From contig JADKKK010000034.1 in assembly GCA_016720545.1 (NCBI GenBank), forward strand, positions 372,001 through 436,000: 64,000 bases of DNA, written 5' to 3'. The position numbers and the translations under genes are program-made. Positions within the stretch are counted from its first letter, which is position 1. The number at the start of each line of letters is the position of its first letter. The notes under the pieces are model-generated. The model saw only the letters and a list, made by a program, of their open reading frames with translations, searched no databases and had not been told where the DNA came from. Positions 51,704 to 59,802 of the stretch are shown in pieces. This DNA is from Myxococcales bacterium. GTDB lineage: Bacteria > Myxococcota_A > Polyangia > Polyangiales > Polyangiaceae.

Positions 51704-53202
51704 GTTCGCGCCTCGCCGGGGACGGCGCCATCGTCCGCCTCGCGGAGCCCGAAGCGCACGAGCCTACGGCCGCCGACGAGCACGAGCACGAGCACGAGCC
51801 CCACCTGGAAGAGACCGACGCGCGTGAGCATCGCGGGCAGGCCGATGGCCTCCGACACCTCGGTCGCCACCCCCTCGACGACGATGTCGCCGATGATCAC
51901 GAAGAACGCGTACACGCCGGCGATTCGCCCCCGCATGCCCGGGCTCGACGCGCTGTTTTGGGCAAGCTCGGCGAGCGAGCCGCTCGCGAGGGTGAGCGAG
52001 TGATCGAGCGCGAGGATCGCGGTGAACGGCAGCACCGCCGAGGGTGCCGCCGCGGCCGCCACACGCCCGGCGGCCGCGATGACGAGCCCGTCCACGAGCA
52101 TCGTCACGACGAAGATCTTGCCGAGGCTCCCGGCCTTCCGCGCGAGCGCGGGCACGGCGAGCACGCCAAGCACGCCGACGATGCTCCACGCGATCTCGGC
52201 GTGGCGGACCGCGTCGTCAGTGCCGTGCAGCACGTGCTTGATGAGCATCTTGCCGTCGTACGATTCGGTGACGAATTCCACGACCGCGGTGCCGGCCAAC
52301 AAGGCCAGCAGCGGCCGCCGCTCCTTGCCGAAGAGAAAGCGTAGCCCCTGGCCCAGCGACCGCCCGAAGTGCGCGACGGCGCCCAGCGGCGTGAGGCGCG
52401 CGGCGGGGGCGCCGTTACCTCCAGCGGCTGCGTCGTCCTCACCGGGCACGTCCACGAAGAGCTCGCGGAGGCGCACGTCGCGCGCCGCGCGGGTCGGGTG
52501 GCAGAAGAAGAAGAGCAGCCCGGCGAACGCGAGGTGCATCACCGCCTGCACCGCGATGAGCGGCGCGTAGCGCCCGGCGGCGAGCGCCAAAATGCGGCCA
52601 CCGAGCAGCAGGCCACCGAAGGTCGCCAAGGCCTGGAGCCCGCCGATGACCGACGTCATGGTGAGCAGGTGGGTCTTCTGGAGGAGCGGCTCCCCCCGCT
52701 CGTCTTTGAGCGGCGCGCCCGTCTCGTCGGTCTGCACCGACTGCTCGCGCAAGAGGTCGACCGAGAACACGATGCGCGTCGGTCGGAAGGCGGTCTTCGT
52801 GAACGCGCTCAGCATCACGAACGGGAGGATCCCGCGGACCGTCGGCGCGCCCGAGGTGAGGCGCACGAGCAGGAAGAGGAGCGCCGCACCCTCGACCAGG
52901 CGCGCCCACACGACCAGGCGAAAACGGAACCGCGCGAGACGCGCCCACGAGAAGCGGGCGGCCCAGTCCGCGAGCGGCCCCGACACGATCGTGCCGAGGA
53001 GAAAGCAGCCGAGGCTCGGCAGCATGAGGCTCGCGCGCTCGCGTTGGCTCGTGAACAGGTTCGTCATGATGAGCATGGCGGCCCACGCGGCGACGGCGAC
53101 GCCGAGGTCGTCCACGAAGTTCGCGAACGCGAACGCGCGGAGCTTCGGCTCGGCGCGAAACGCCGCGACGTACGGTCCCACGAATGTCCCGATCGGTCCC
53201 AT
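51700..53202 (-). CDS. Major facilitator superfamily-like transporter
   Basis: The 500-residue membrane protein has about 12 hydrophobic helices with a large hydrophilic loop at about 225-265 (DVPGEDDAAAGGNGAPA region). The N-terminal helix begins KLRAFAFANFVDDLGVAVAAWAAMLI, and loop motifs (GPLADWAARFSW) fit MFS. The substrate is unknown. ATG at 53202 follows a GA-rich RBS. It is the first gene in a three-gene minus-strand operon with a kinase-like ATPase and a Cys-rich lipoprotein, an unusual trio. Confidence 0.8.
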   Translation of the reverse strand: MGPIGTFVGPYVAAFRAEPKLRAFAFANFVDDLGVAVAAWAAMLIMTNLFTSQRERASLMLPSLGCFLLGTIVSGPLADWAARFSWARLARFRFRLVVWARLVEGAALLFLLVRLTSGAPTVRGILPFVMLSAFTKTAFRPTRIVFSVDLLREQSVQTDETGAPLKDERGEPLLQKTHLLTMTSVIGGLQALATFGGLLLGGRILALAAGRYAPLIAVQAVMHLAFAGLLFFFCHPTRAARDVRLRELFVDVPGEDDAAAGGNGAPAARLTPLGAVAHFGRSLGQGLRFLFGKERRPLLALLAGTAVVEFVTESYDGKMLIKHVLHGTDDAVRHAEIAWSIVGVLGVLAVPALARKAGSLGKIFVVTMLVDGLVIAAAGRVAAAAAPSAVLPFTAILALDHSLTLASGSLAELAQNSASSPGMRGRIAGVYAFFVIIGDIVVEGVATEVSEAIGLPAMLTRVGLFQVGLVLVLVLVGGRRLVRFGLREADDGAVPGEART

Positions 53203-53261
53203 GTGCGCGCACCCCTCCCCTCCGCAGCGTCGCAGAGATTGAGGGCCCGTAGCAGCCGAAA

Positions 53262-54143
53262 TCAGCCCACGGAGAACGTCTCGGCGAACGCCCGCGCGGC
53301 GCCCGGGGCGAGCACCTCGAGGCCCACGCCCGTGTTCAAGGCGTCGCGGGGCGCGCTCCACGGCTCGAGGCAAACGAAGTCGCGCCCGGGCAGCGTCCAC
53401 ACCACCCAGTGGTTGAGGTGCCCGCCGAGCGTGACGCGGCCCCTCGGCGCGATGAGCTCGGCGCCGTGCGCGAGCTCCGCGAGGTGCAGGTCCACCTCGC
53501 CGGACGCGAGGTCGATCGACGCGAGATCTCGCTCCTCGCGGCGCACGTTGTCCCACGCGCGCTTCGACTTTGTGGGGACCTGGCACTCGAGCTTCGCGGC
53601 GTCGGGCACGGCGAAATACGGGTGATATCCCAGCGCGAACGGCATCGCCTCGGCGCCCGTGTTGGTGACTTCCGCCGTCAGTGTGAGCTCGGCTCCTCGC
53701 AGCCCGTAGCGGATGCGGAGCCGAAACGGCCAGGGGTACTCGGCCCGCGTGACCTCAGAGTCGGTGAGCTCGAGCTCGACCTGGGCTTGCCCGCCTGGCC
53801 CGCCGGTACGCGACACCTCGCGGAAAGCAGAGCGGCGCGCGAAGCCGTGCTGTCTCATCGCGCGCTCGTGTCCGCCAAACGCGTACCGCTCGCCCTCGAG
53901 CTTCCCGGGCGAGGGAAAGAGCACTGGCACTCCGCCGCGCACGTTCTGGGTGCGATCGCGCAGCGTCGCCTCGTCGAGGTAGAGCCACTCTCGGCCTCGC
54001 GCGAAGAGCGAGGTCACGAGGGCGCCGCGCGACGGTACGACGGTCACGCGCGAGCCCTCGACGGTGTCCGAGAGGACCACCGCGTCGAGGTCGCCCAAGC
54101 CCCCCAGCCGAACGTCTTCCACCGTGAAACGAGCGGCGCTCAC
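53262..54143 (-). CDS. Aldose 1-epimerase family protein
   Basis: The 293-residue beta-sandwich enzyme matches the galactose mutarotase / hexose-6-phosphate epimerase group. Signatures are VPVLFPSPGKLEGERYAFGGHERAMRQHGFARRSAF (with the active-site His), FALGYHPYFAVPD (second His), and a C-terminal acidic segment FVCLEPWSAP holding the catalytic Glu. The GTG at 54143 overlaps the TGA of the DUF1501 gene. No signal peptide, so it is cytoplasmic, which is odd beside two exported proteins. It would interconvert alpha and beta sugar anomers. Confidence 0.88.
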   Translation of the reverse strand: MSAARFTVEDVRLGGLGDLDAVVLSDTVEGSRVTVVPSRGALVTSLFARGREWLYLDEATLRDRTQNVRGGVPVLFPSPGKLEGERYAFGGHERAMRQHGFARRSAFREVSRTGGPGGQAQVELELTDSEVTRAEYPWPFRLRIRYGLRGAELTLTAEVTNTGAEAMPFALGYHPYFAVPDAAKLECQVPTKSKRAWDNVRREERDLASIDLASGEVDLHLAELAHGAELIAPRGRVTLGGHLNHWVVWTLPGRDFVCLEPWSAPRDALNTGVGLEVLAPGAARAFAETFSVG

Positions 54144-55405
54144 AGGAGGAGCTCCGGCACGGGGAGGCCGCCGTCGGTCAAGGCAATCGGCCGCCCGACG
54201 GGCGAGATCGCGGCGTCGTCCGGCGCGAGGCCGACGAGCTGCCCGAGCGTCGCGAGCAGCGCGCTGGCGCTCACGGGGCGCTTCGTCACCTTCTGCCCCT
54301 CGGCGTCGGTCTCGCCGACCACCTGGCCACCCCGCACGCCCGCGCCGGCGAGCACCGCAGACGCCGCGCCGGGGTGATGATCTCGCCCCTCGTTGGCGTT
54401 GATGCGCGGGGTCCGCCCGAAGTCTCCCATCCACGCGACGGCCGTCGTCCCGAGGAGGCCGCGACGCTCGAGCTCTTGAAGCAGCGCGGCGAACGCGGGA
54501 TCGAGCACGCCCATGAGCTTCTTCGTGCGCGTGAAGTTGTCGGTGTGGGTGTCCCAGCCATCGAGAGACACCTCCACGAAGCGGACGCCGGCGCCCACGA
54601 GCTGGCTCGCGACGAGGCAGCCGCGACCGAAGTCGCTGTCGCCAAACGCGTCGAGCGTCGCCTTGGGTGTGGTCGACAGGTCGAACGCGGAGAGCTGCGG
54701 AGCGCGCATGAGCGCGACCGCCTGCCCCGTGAGCGCACGCCGTCCCTCGACCTTCGGATCGCCGGTGCGGGTCGCGAAGTCCTGCTCGAGCGAGTCGAGA
54801 TAGCGCAGGCGGGCGTCGAAGCGTTGGCCGTCGACCCCGGGCGCGTGGGCGACGTTCTGCGGCATCGCTCCGCCCCGCTGGAGCACGAACGGGCCGTGCT
54901 GCACGCCGAAGAACCCCGCGCCGCGGCTCGGCCCGCCGAGGCTCACGAACGCAGGGAGGCCGCCTTGCGGCGCCCCGAGCCGCTTGCTGACCCAGCCGCC
55001 CAACGAAGGGTGGTCCACCGTCGGGTTCGGAGCATAACCTGTATGATACAAGTAGCTCGCGCGCTGGTGATTCCCCTCCTTCGAGGTGAGGCCACGCACG
55101 ACCGCGAGCTTGCCGGAGAGCCGCGCCAGCTCGGGGAGGTGCTCGCTGATCGAGAGCCCCGGCGTGGCGGTCCGGATCGCCTTGTGCGGTCCGCCGACGC
55201 GGGTGCCCGGCTTGGGATCCCACGTGTCGACGTGGCTCGGGCCGCCGTTCATCCAGAGCACGATGAGGGCCTTGGCCTTGGGCGCAGGGCGGGCTTCGGC
55301 GGCGCGCGCGAGACGAGGACCGGCGAAGAGCGAGGCGAGGGCGCCGGCGGAGAAGAGCTGGAGCGCGGTGCGGCGCGAGTGTGAGGGGGGCTGCCTGGGG
55401 TTCAC
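54140..55405 (-). CDS. DUF1501 exported protein
   Basis: The 421-residue protein starts at GTG 55405. It has a twin-arginine-like signal (SHSRRTALQLFSAGALASLFAG), so it may use the Tat route encoded at 32045-33537. The DUF1501 domain (sulfatase-like fold) shows LIVLWMNGGPSHVDTWDPKPG, LAVVRGLTSKEGNHQRASYLYHTGY, FVEVSLDGWDTHTDNF and WMGDFGRTPRIN. DUF1501 genes normally sit beside DUF1549/DUF1553 genes, as here (13 bp downstream). Their biochemical function is not settled. Confidence 0.9.
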   Translation of the reverse strand: MNPRQPPSHSRRTALQLFSAGALASLFAGPRLARAAEARPAPKAKALIVLWMNGGPSHVDTWDPKPGTRVGGPHKAIRTATPGLSISEHLPELARLSGKLAVVRGLTSKEGNHQRASYLYHTGYAPNPTVDHPSLGGWVSKRLGAPQGGLPAFVSLGGPSRGAGFFGVQHGPFVLQRGGAMPQNVAHAPGVDGQRFDARLRYLDSLEQDFATRTGDPKVEGRRALTGQAVALMRAPQLSAFDLSTTPKATLDAFGDSDFGRGCLVASQLVGAGVRFVEVSLDGWDTHTDNFTRTKKLMGVLDPAFAALLQELERRGLLGTTAVAWMGDFGRTPRINANEGRDHHPGAASAVLAGAGVRGGQVVGETDAEGQKVTKRPVSASALLATLGQLVGLAPDDAAISPVGRPIALTDGGLPVPELLL

Positions 55406-55418
55406 GGGGACCTCGGGT

Positions 55419-57335
55419 TCAGTGATTGAAGAGCGACTCGCTCGAGTTGAGGAGGGCCCAGAAGAGGTCCTCGAAGGCGCGCGTCCGCGGATCGGTCGCG
55501 CCTGCACGCGCCGCGAGGCGCTGGAGCTGCGGGAGGTCGACGTTGGCGCCGCCCTTGCCGCCCTTGCCGGCCTTGCCGGCCTTGCCGGCCTTGCCGGCCT
55601 TGCCCGCCTTGCCGCCTGCCCCGGCCTTTCCACCCTCGCCTCGCGGCGGCTCGACGGGCGCGGGCGCGGCGCTCGGCGCGGGCCGAGTGGCCCCCTCGCG
55701 CACGAACGCGAGGGCCCGTTCCCGCTCCGCGGCGGTCGGGGTCCGCGAGAGGGTGCGAAGGTAGAGCGCGTCGACCTTCGAGCCGTCGTCCCCGGGCGCC
55801 GCGAGCACCTCGGCGAGCCCCGTGCCCGGGAGGGCCCGCGTACCAAAGCCCGTCACGTGGCCGTTCAACAGGGAGAGCGCCTGCGCGACGTTCCCCTCGA
55901 AGCGCGGCGCGTCGCTCTCCTCGTCGATGTCGAAGAGGAACGTGTAGCTGCGCGAGACCTGGGCCTTGATGGCCGGCAGGTTGCGAAGGCCCGCCGATTC
56001 CGCGGCCTGCTCGAGGCGCGTGGCGGCGAGGAGGTGGTTGAGGAGCTCCTCTGGCCCGAGCGGCACGAGGCGAAACTTCGCCCAGAGAACGTTCCCCTCG
56101 CCCAGGTTCTCGCCCCCGCTCGAGGCGAGCCCGTACACCTCGGTCGCGCAGAGGAGGCGAATGAGGGACTTGGGATCGAACTTGCGCGCCGCGAAATCCT
56201 TCGCCACCCGCCCGAGCAGCTCGGGCTGCGTCGCGGGGTTCGAGTCCCGAAGGTCGTCCACGGGGTTCGCGAAGCCGCGGCCCAGGAAGTGGGCCCATAT
56301 GCGATTCGCGTAGGCCTTCGCGAACCACGGGTTCTGCGGGCTCGTCATCCACGCGGCGAGCGTTTTGCGGCTGTCTTTCCCGCGGTCGACCGCCGTGCCG
56401 TCGAGCGCCGTCGGCGTCGCGGCCGCGATCGGCACGAGCTCCTCGTTCTTCGAGTAGCGTCCGGGAATGCGCGCGACGTCGCGCACCGTCATGCGGCGCA
56501 CCGCGCCCTTCACGGGCCCTTTGTCGACCTGCTGCACCTCCGCGTGGAGGAACGTCGCGGTGAACCGCCGGAAGTCGTCCTGCTTCCACTTCTCGGTCTT
56601 GTGGTCGTGGCACTGCGCGCACTGGATCTGCACGCCGAGGAACGTGCGCGAAGCTGCGCCGGCCAGGTCCTGCGGCGTCGCGAAGCGAAGCGAGTAGTTC
56701 ACCGCTCCGTTCACGGCGTCGCCCGCGCCGTCTGGGGCGCTCGCCGCGGAGGCGGGCATCATCCCGTCGCTCGTGGGTGCGTCCATTCCCAGCAGGCCAC
56801 GAGGACCGCCGTCGCCGTTCTGCCCTGTCGCCGAGACGAGCTCCGACACCACCACGTCCCACGGGGAGTTCGCTGCGATGCGCGCGTGGAGCCAGGCGCG
56901 AAACGCGGCCCGATCGAGGCGCTGATCCCGGGCCTCGTGCCCAAGGAGGACCTCCTCCCAGTAATTGGTCCAGTGGGCCACGTAGGCCGGCGACGCGAGG
57001 AGCTCCTCCACCTTGCGCGCCCGCTTGTCGGCCGATCGATCGGCCAGGAACGCGACCACCTCCCCGGGCGCGGGCGGGGCCCCCACGACGTCGAAGTACA
57101 CCCGGCGGAGCCATGTCGCGTCGTCGGCAGGCTTCGCGGGGACGATCCCCGCCGCAGTCCACGCCGCTCGGAGCGCCTCGTCGACCGAGCGGGGCGAGAA
57201 GGTCCCGTCCGCGGGGGGCGGCGCCGCCGGCTTCGCCGCGACCTGCGAGGGCACGGGCGGGGGGCCGGGAGGCGCGGGCGGCCCGCCGCACGCGGAGACC
57301 GCGGCGAGCGAGGCGAAGAGGAGGAGAGCCTTCAT
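55419..57335 (-). CDS. DUF1549/DUF1553 lipoprotein with CXXCH motif
   Basis: The 638-residue protein has a short lipoprotein signal ending VSAC (Cys16). DUF1549 features: ATWLRRVYFDVVGAPPAPGEV and VNYSLRFATPQDLAGAASRTFLGVQIQCAQCHDHKTEKW, with a CXXCH heme-type motif. DUF1553 features: WFAKAYANRIWAHFLGRGFANPVDDLRDSNPATQPELL, and a late EDLFWALLNSSESLFNH. Such PSCyt-type proteins pair with DUF1501 and are known mostly from Planctomycetes. A low-complexity GKAGKAGKAGK stretch interrupts the region before the last domain. An ATG 9 bases upstream (57344) is an alternative start. Confidence 0.88.
   Translation of the reverse strand: MKALLLFASLAAVSACGGPPAPPGPPPVPSQVAAKPAAPPPADGTFSPRSVDEALRAAWTAAGIVPAKPADDATWLRRVYFDVVGAPPAPGEVVAFLADRSADKRARKVEELLASPAYVAHWTNYWEEVLLGHEARDQRLDRAAFRAWLHARIAANSPWDVVVSELVSATGQNGDGGPRGLLGMDAPTSDGMMPASAASAPDGAGDAVNGAVNYSLRFATPQDLAGAASRTFLGVQIQCAQCHDHKTEKWKQDDFRRFTATFLHAEVQQVDKGPVKGAVRRMTVRDVARIPGRYSKNEELVPIAAATPTALDGTAVDRGKDSRKTLAAWMTSPQNPWFAKAYANRIWAHFLGRGFANPVDDLRDSNPATQPELLGRVAKDFAARKFDPKSLIRLLCATEVYGLASSGGENLGEGNVLWAKFRLVPLGPEELLNHLLAATRLEQAAESAGLRNLPAIKAQVSRSYTFLFDIDEESDAPRFEGNVAQALSLLNGHVTGFGTRALPGTGLAEVLAAPGDDGSKVDALYLRTLSRTPTAAERERALAFVREGATRPAPSAAPAPVEPPRGEGGKAGAGGKAGKAGKAGKAGKAGKGGKGGANVDLPQLQRLAARAGATDPRTRAFEDLFWALLNSSESLFNH
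55552..55616 (-). repeat. 9-bp tandem repeats encoding a Gly-Lys-Ala stretch
   Basis: About seven TTGCCGGCC-like units (plus strand) encode alternating GKA on the minus strand. They lie inside the DUF1549/1553 gene, are in frame, and form a flexible basic linker. Confidence 0.85.
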
Positions 57336-57482
57336 GGCGAGCATGTTCGTCGGTCGGCCGGGAAGTCGCAACGGCGTCATCACCGGTGGACGTGCCGCGT
57401 CGCCGCGCGCAGCACTCATGCGCCGTAAAGGGACGTAAAGCTCACGGCCACCACCGCCCCCACGCACCGCAAAACTGAGGTA

Positions 57483-58820
57483 ATGCTCGTGGAGATGGCG
57501 AGCTCCGTGCACCCCGTCCGCCGGCTGCTCACCCAAGTGTTCCGCATGGCCGCGCGCACGTACTTCCGCTCGATCGAGGTCGTAGGCGACGTGCCGGTCG
57601 CGAACGTGGGCTCGCGCCTCTTCGCGAGCAACCACGTGAACGCCCTCGTGGATCCGATCCTCGTCGTCACGACCGCGGCGTGCCCAATCTCGCCTGTGGC
57701 GAAGAGCACCCTCTGGAACATCCCGGGGCTGGCGCCGCTCCTCGACATCGCCGACGCCGTGCCCATCGTTCGGCGACGGGACGCGCCGAACAAGTCGGCG
57801 ACGGACAACGACGAGGTCTTCGAGCGAATCGCAGGACACCTCCACGGTGGCGGCAACATTCTCATTTTTCCCGAAGGCACGAGCCACAACGAGCCGCACC
57901 TCGTCGCGCTGCGCTCCGGCGCCGGGCGCATGCTCGCGCGGGCGAAGGCGGACGGCGCGCGCGACCTCGAGGTTCAGGCGGTCGGCCTCGAGTTCGACGA
58001 GCGCAACGTGTTTCGGTCGCGCGTGCTCGTCGTGTACGGGCCGGTAGTGCGCGTCGCGGACCTGGGCGACCTCGAGGGCGACGCGCTGGCCGAGCGCATC
58101 ACCGAGCTCCTCGACGCCGGCCTGCGTGGGCTCGTCGTCGAGGGCCAGACGTGGGAAGCGCGCGTGCTCGTCACTCGCGTCGCCGAGCTGCTCGGCGCGG
58201 AGCTCGAGGACACCTCCCTCGAGGCTTGGAACGCCATCGGGCGGCGCGTGAAGGCGGCGCGCGCGCTGCTCCGCGACGACGACGCGCTCGTGACCGAGGC
58301 GAGCGACGCGGTCACCGAGTACTACGCCGCCCTCGGCGAGGCCCGAACGAGCGACCTCGCGGTGCGCGACGGCGGCACCGGGTACCGGCCCGCACGCCTC
58401 CCGTCGCTGCTGTTCCTCCTCGCGGTGCTCCCGCTCGCGCTCTTCGGAGCGGTCGTCTACACCCTGCCCTACCAGGTGCCCCGGCTCGTCGTGCGGGCCA
58501 CCAAGGAAGAGTCCTCGGACCTCACCTCGACCTACAAGCTTGGCGCGGGGCTCGTGCTCTTTCCGTTGTGGGCCCTCGTCGGCTGCGTGATCGCCGCGCT
58601 CACGTTGCCTCCGGGCGCCGCCGTGGCGTGCATCGCCGCGCTCCTCACGAGCCCCTTCGCGGCGCTCGCCTGGCAAGACCGCCTCCCCCGCCTGGCCGAC
58701 ACGTTCTGGCTGTTGCTCGGGCGAGGCACGCGCCTCGCGCACCTGCGCGGTCTCCGCGCGCGGGCGCTCGACGCCATCGCGAAGGCGCGGGCCCGCGCCG
58801 AGGCCCTCGAGGGAGCGTGA
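57483..58820 (+). CDS. PlsC-like 1-acyl-glycerol-3-phosphate acyltransferase family protein
   Basis: The 445-residue membrane protein carries a glycerophosphate acyltransferase domain in its first 220 residues: the catalytic NHVNALVD (His51, Asp57), PVAKSTLWNIPGLAPLL, and FPEGTSHNEPHL near 129. The C-terminal half adds a helical part and two or three hydrophobic segments (LLFLLAVLPLALFGAVVY and LVLFPLWALVGCVIAALTL). This architecture resembles bacterial GPAT/AGPAT proteins with a membrane tail. Its end overlaps the EamA transporter start by four bases. It probably acylates a lysophospholipid or glycerol-phosphate derivative; the substrate is uncertain. Confidence 0.88.
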   Translation: MLVEMASSVHPVRRLLTQVFRMAARTYFRSIEVVGDVPVANVGSRLFASNHVNALVDPILVVTTAACPISPVAKSTLWNIPGLAPLLDIADAVPIVRRRDAPNKSATDNDEVFERIAGHLHGGGNILIFPEGTSHNEPHLVALRSGAGRMLARAKADGARDLEVQAVGLEFDERNVFRSRVLVVYGPVVRVADLGDLEGDALAERITELLDAGLRGLVVEGQTWEARVLVTRVAELLGAELEDTSLEAWNAIGRRVKAARALLRDDDALVTEASDAVTEYYAALGEARTSDLAVRDGGTGYRPARLPSLLFLLAVLPLALFGAVVYTLPYQVPRLVVRATKEESSDLTSTYKLGAGLVLFPLWALVGCVIAALTLPPGAAVACIAALLTSPFAALAWQDRLPRLADTFWLLLGRGTRLAHLRGLRARALDAIAKARARAEALEGA

Positions 58821-59770
58821 GCGATCCGCGCGCCCGCGTGGGCGTCACCTCGGCGCTGCCCGCCCCGCCCGTCGCGCGGGCCCTCGTCGTCGCGGCCGCC
58901 GTGCTGTGGAGCGGCGGCGGCGTGGGCGTGAAGCTCCTCCCCGGATGCGAGGCGCGCACGATCGCCGGCGTCCGCGCGGTATTCGCGGCCCTCGTGATGG
59001 GCACCGCGCTCCTCGCGACGCGGGGCGCGCGAGGGGCGGCGGCGCCGCTGCGGCGGCCGCGGGTGTGGGGAGCCGCCGTGAGCTACGCGGTCATGGTCGT
59101 GTGCTTCGTGATCGCGGCGAAGCTCACCACCGCGGCGAACGCGATCCTTCTCCAGTACACCGCGCCGATCTACGTGGCGATGGTGTCGCCCGCGCTGCTG
59201 CGCGAGCGGGTGCGGCCACGGGATCTCACGGCGGTCGCGGCCACACTCGTGGGCATGGTGCTCTTTTTCTTCGGAGAGCTGTCTCTCGCCGGGATGACCG
59301 GCAACATCATCGCCATCGCGTCCGGCTTCGGCTTCGCCGGGCTCCCGGTGTTCCTGCGCCTCGACGAGCTCGCGCGCCGCCGCGAGGGTCTGGTCGAGGA
59401 CCCGTCGGCGCCGCTCGTGGCGATGACGCTCGGCAACGTTCTGGCCGCCGTCGCCTGCTCGTCCCGCATCGCTGCGGCCCCACCCACGACCGGCGCGGAG
59501 TGGAAGGTGCTGGCGCTCCTCGGGGCGTTCCAGATTGGGCTCCCCTACCTCCTCTACGCCCGCGCGGTGCGCGCGCTGCCCGCGCTCGAGAGCTCGCTGC
59601 TCGCGTCCATCGAACCTGTGCTGGCCCCGCTCTGGGTGGTGATCGCGACGGGCGAGCGTCCGAGCCGCGGCGCGCTGATCGGCGGCGCGCTCATCGTCGG
59701 CGCCGTGACCTTCCAGGCCGCAGGCAAGCGCCCTACGCCGGCGCCGCGCGCGACCGGGCGTGGTCGATAG
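58817..59770 (+). CDS. EamA/DMT-family membrane transporter
   Basis: The 317-residue protein has about 10 membrane helices in two EamA repeats: VAAAVLWSGGGVGVKLL with ANAILLQYTAPIYVAMVSPALLRER, then VLALLGAFQIGLPYLLYARAVRALPALESSLLASIEPVLAPLWVV. These are hallmark motifs of drug/metabolite transporters. GTG start overlaps the acyltransferase stop. The substrate is unknown. It converges on the HupE-like gene. Confidence 0.9.
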   Translation: MSDPRARVGVTSALPAPPVARALVVAAAVLWSGGGVGVKLLPGCEARTIAGVRAVFAALVMGTALLATRGARGAAAPLRRPRVWGAAVSYAVMVVCFVIAAKLTTAANAILLQYTAPIYVAMVSPALLRERVRPRDLTAVAATLVGMVLFFFGELSLAGMTGNIIAIASGFGFAGLPVFLRLDELARRREGLVEDPSAPLVAMTLGNVLAAVACSSRIAAAPPTTGAEWKVLALLGAFQIGLPYLLYARAVRALPALESSLLASIEPVLAPLWVVIATGERPSRGALIGGALIVGAVTFQAAGKRPTPAPRATGRGR

Positions 59771-59802
59771 ATTGCTGTAAGCACTTAGAAACAGGCCACG
59801 AT

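Noticed and set aside
56233..56250. tRNA T-arm-like sequence (GGGTTCGAGTCCC)
   Set aside because: It lies inside the DUF1549/1553 gene in a conserved protein segment; no acceptor stem, D-arm or anticodon arm surrounds it.
55419..58742. Extension of the DUF1549/1553 frame to 1107 codons
   Set aside because: The extra part lies opposite the acyltransferase gene and lacks coding character; the lipoprotein signal begins at 57335.
59773..59783. TGCT-GTA-AGCA inverted repeat between EamA and HupE-like genes
   Set aside because: Four-base arms are too short to mean anything in an AT-rich 32-bp gap.
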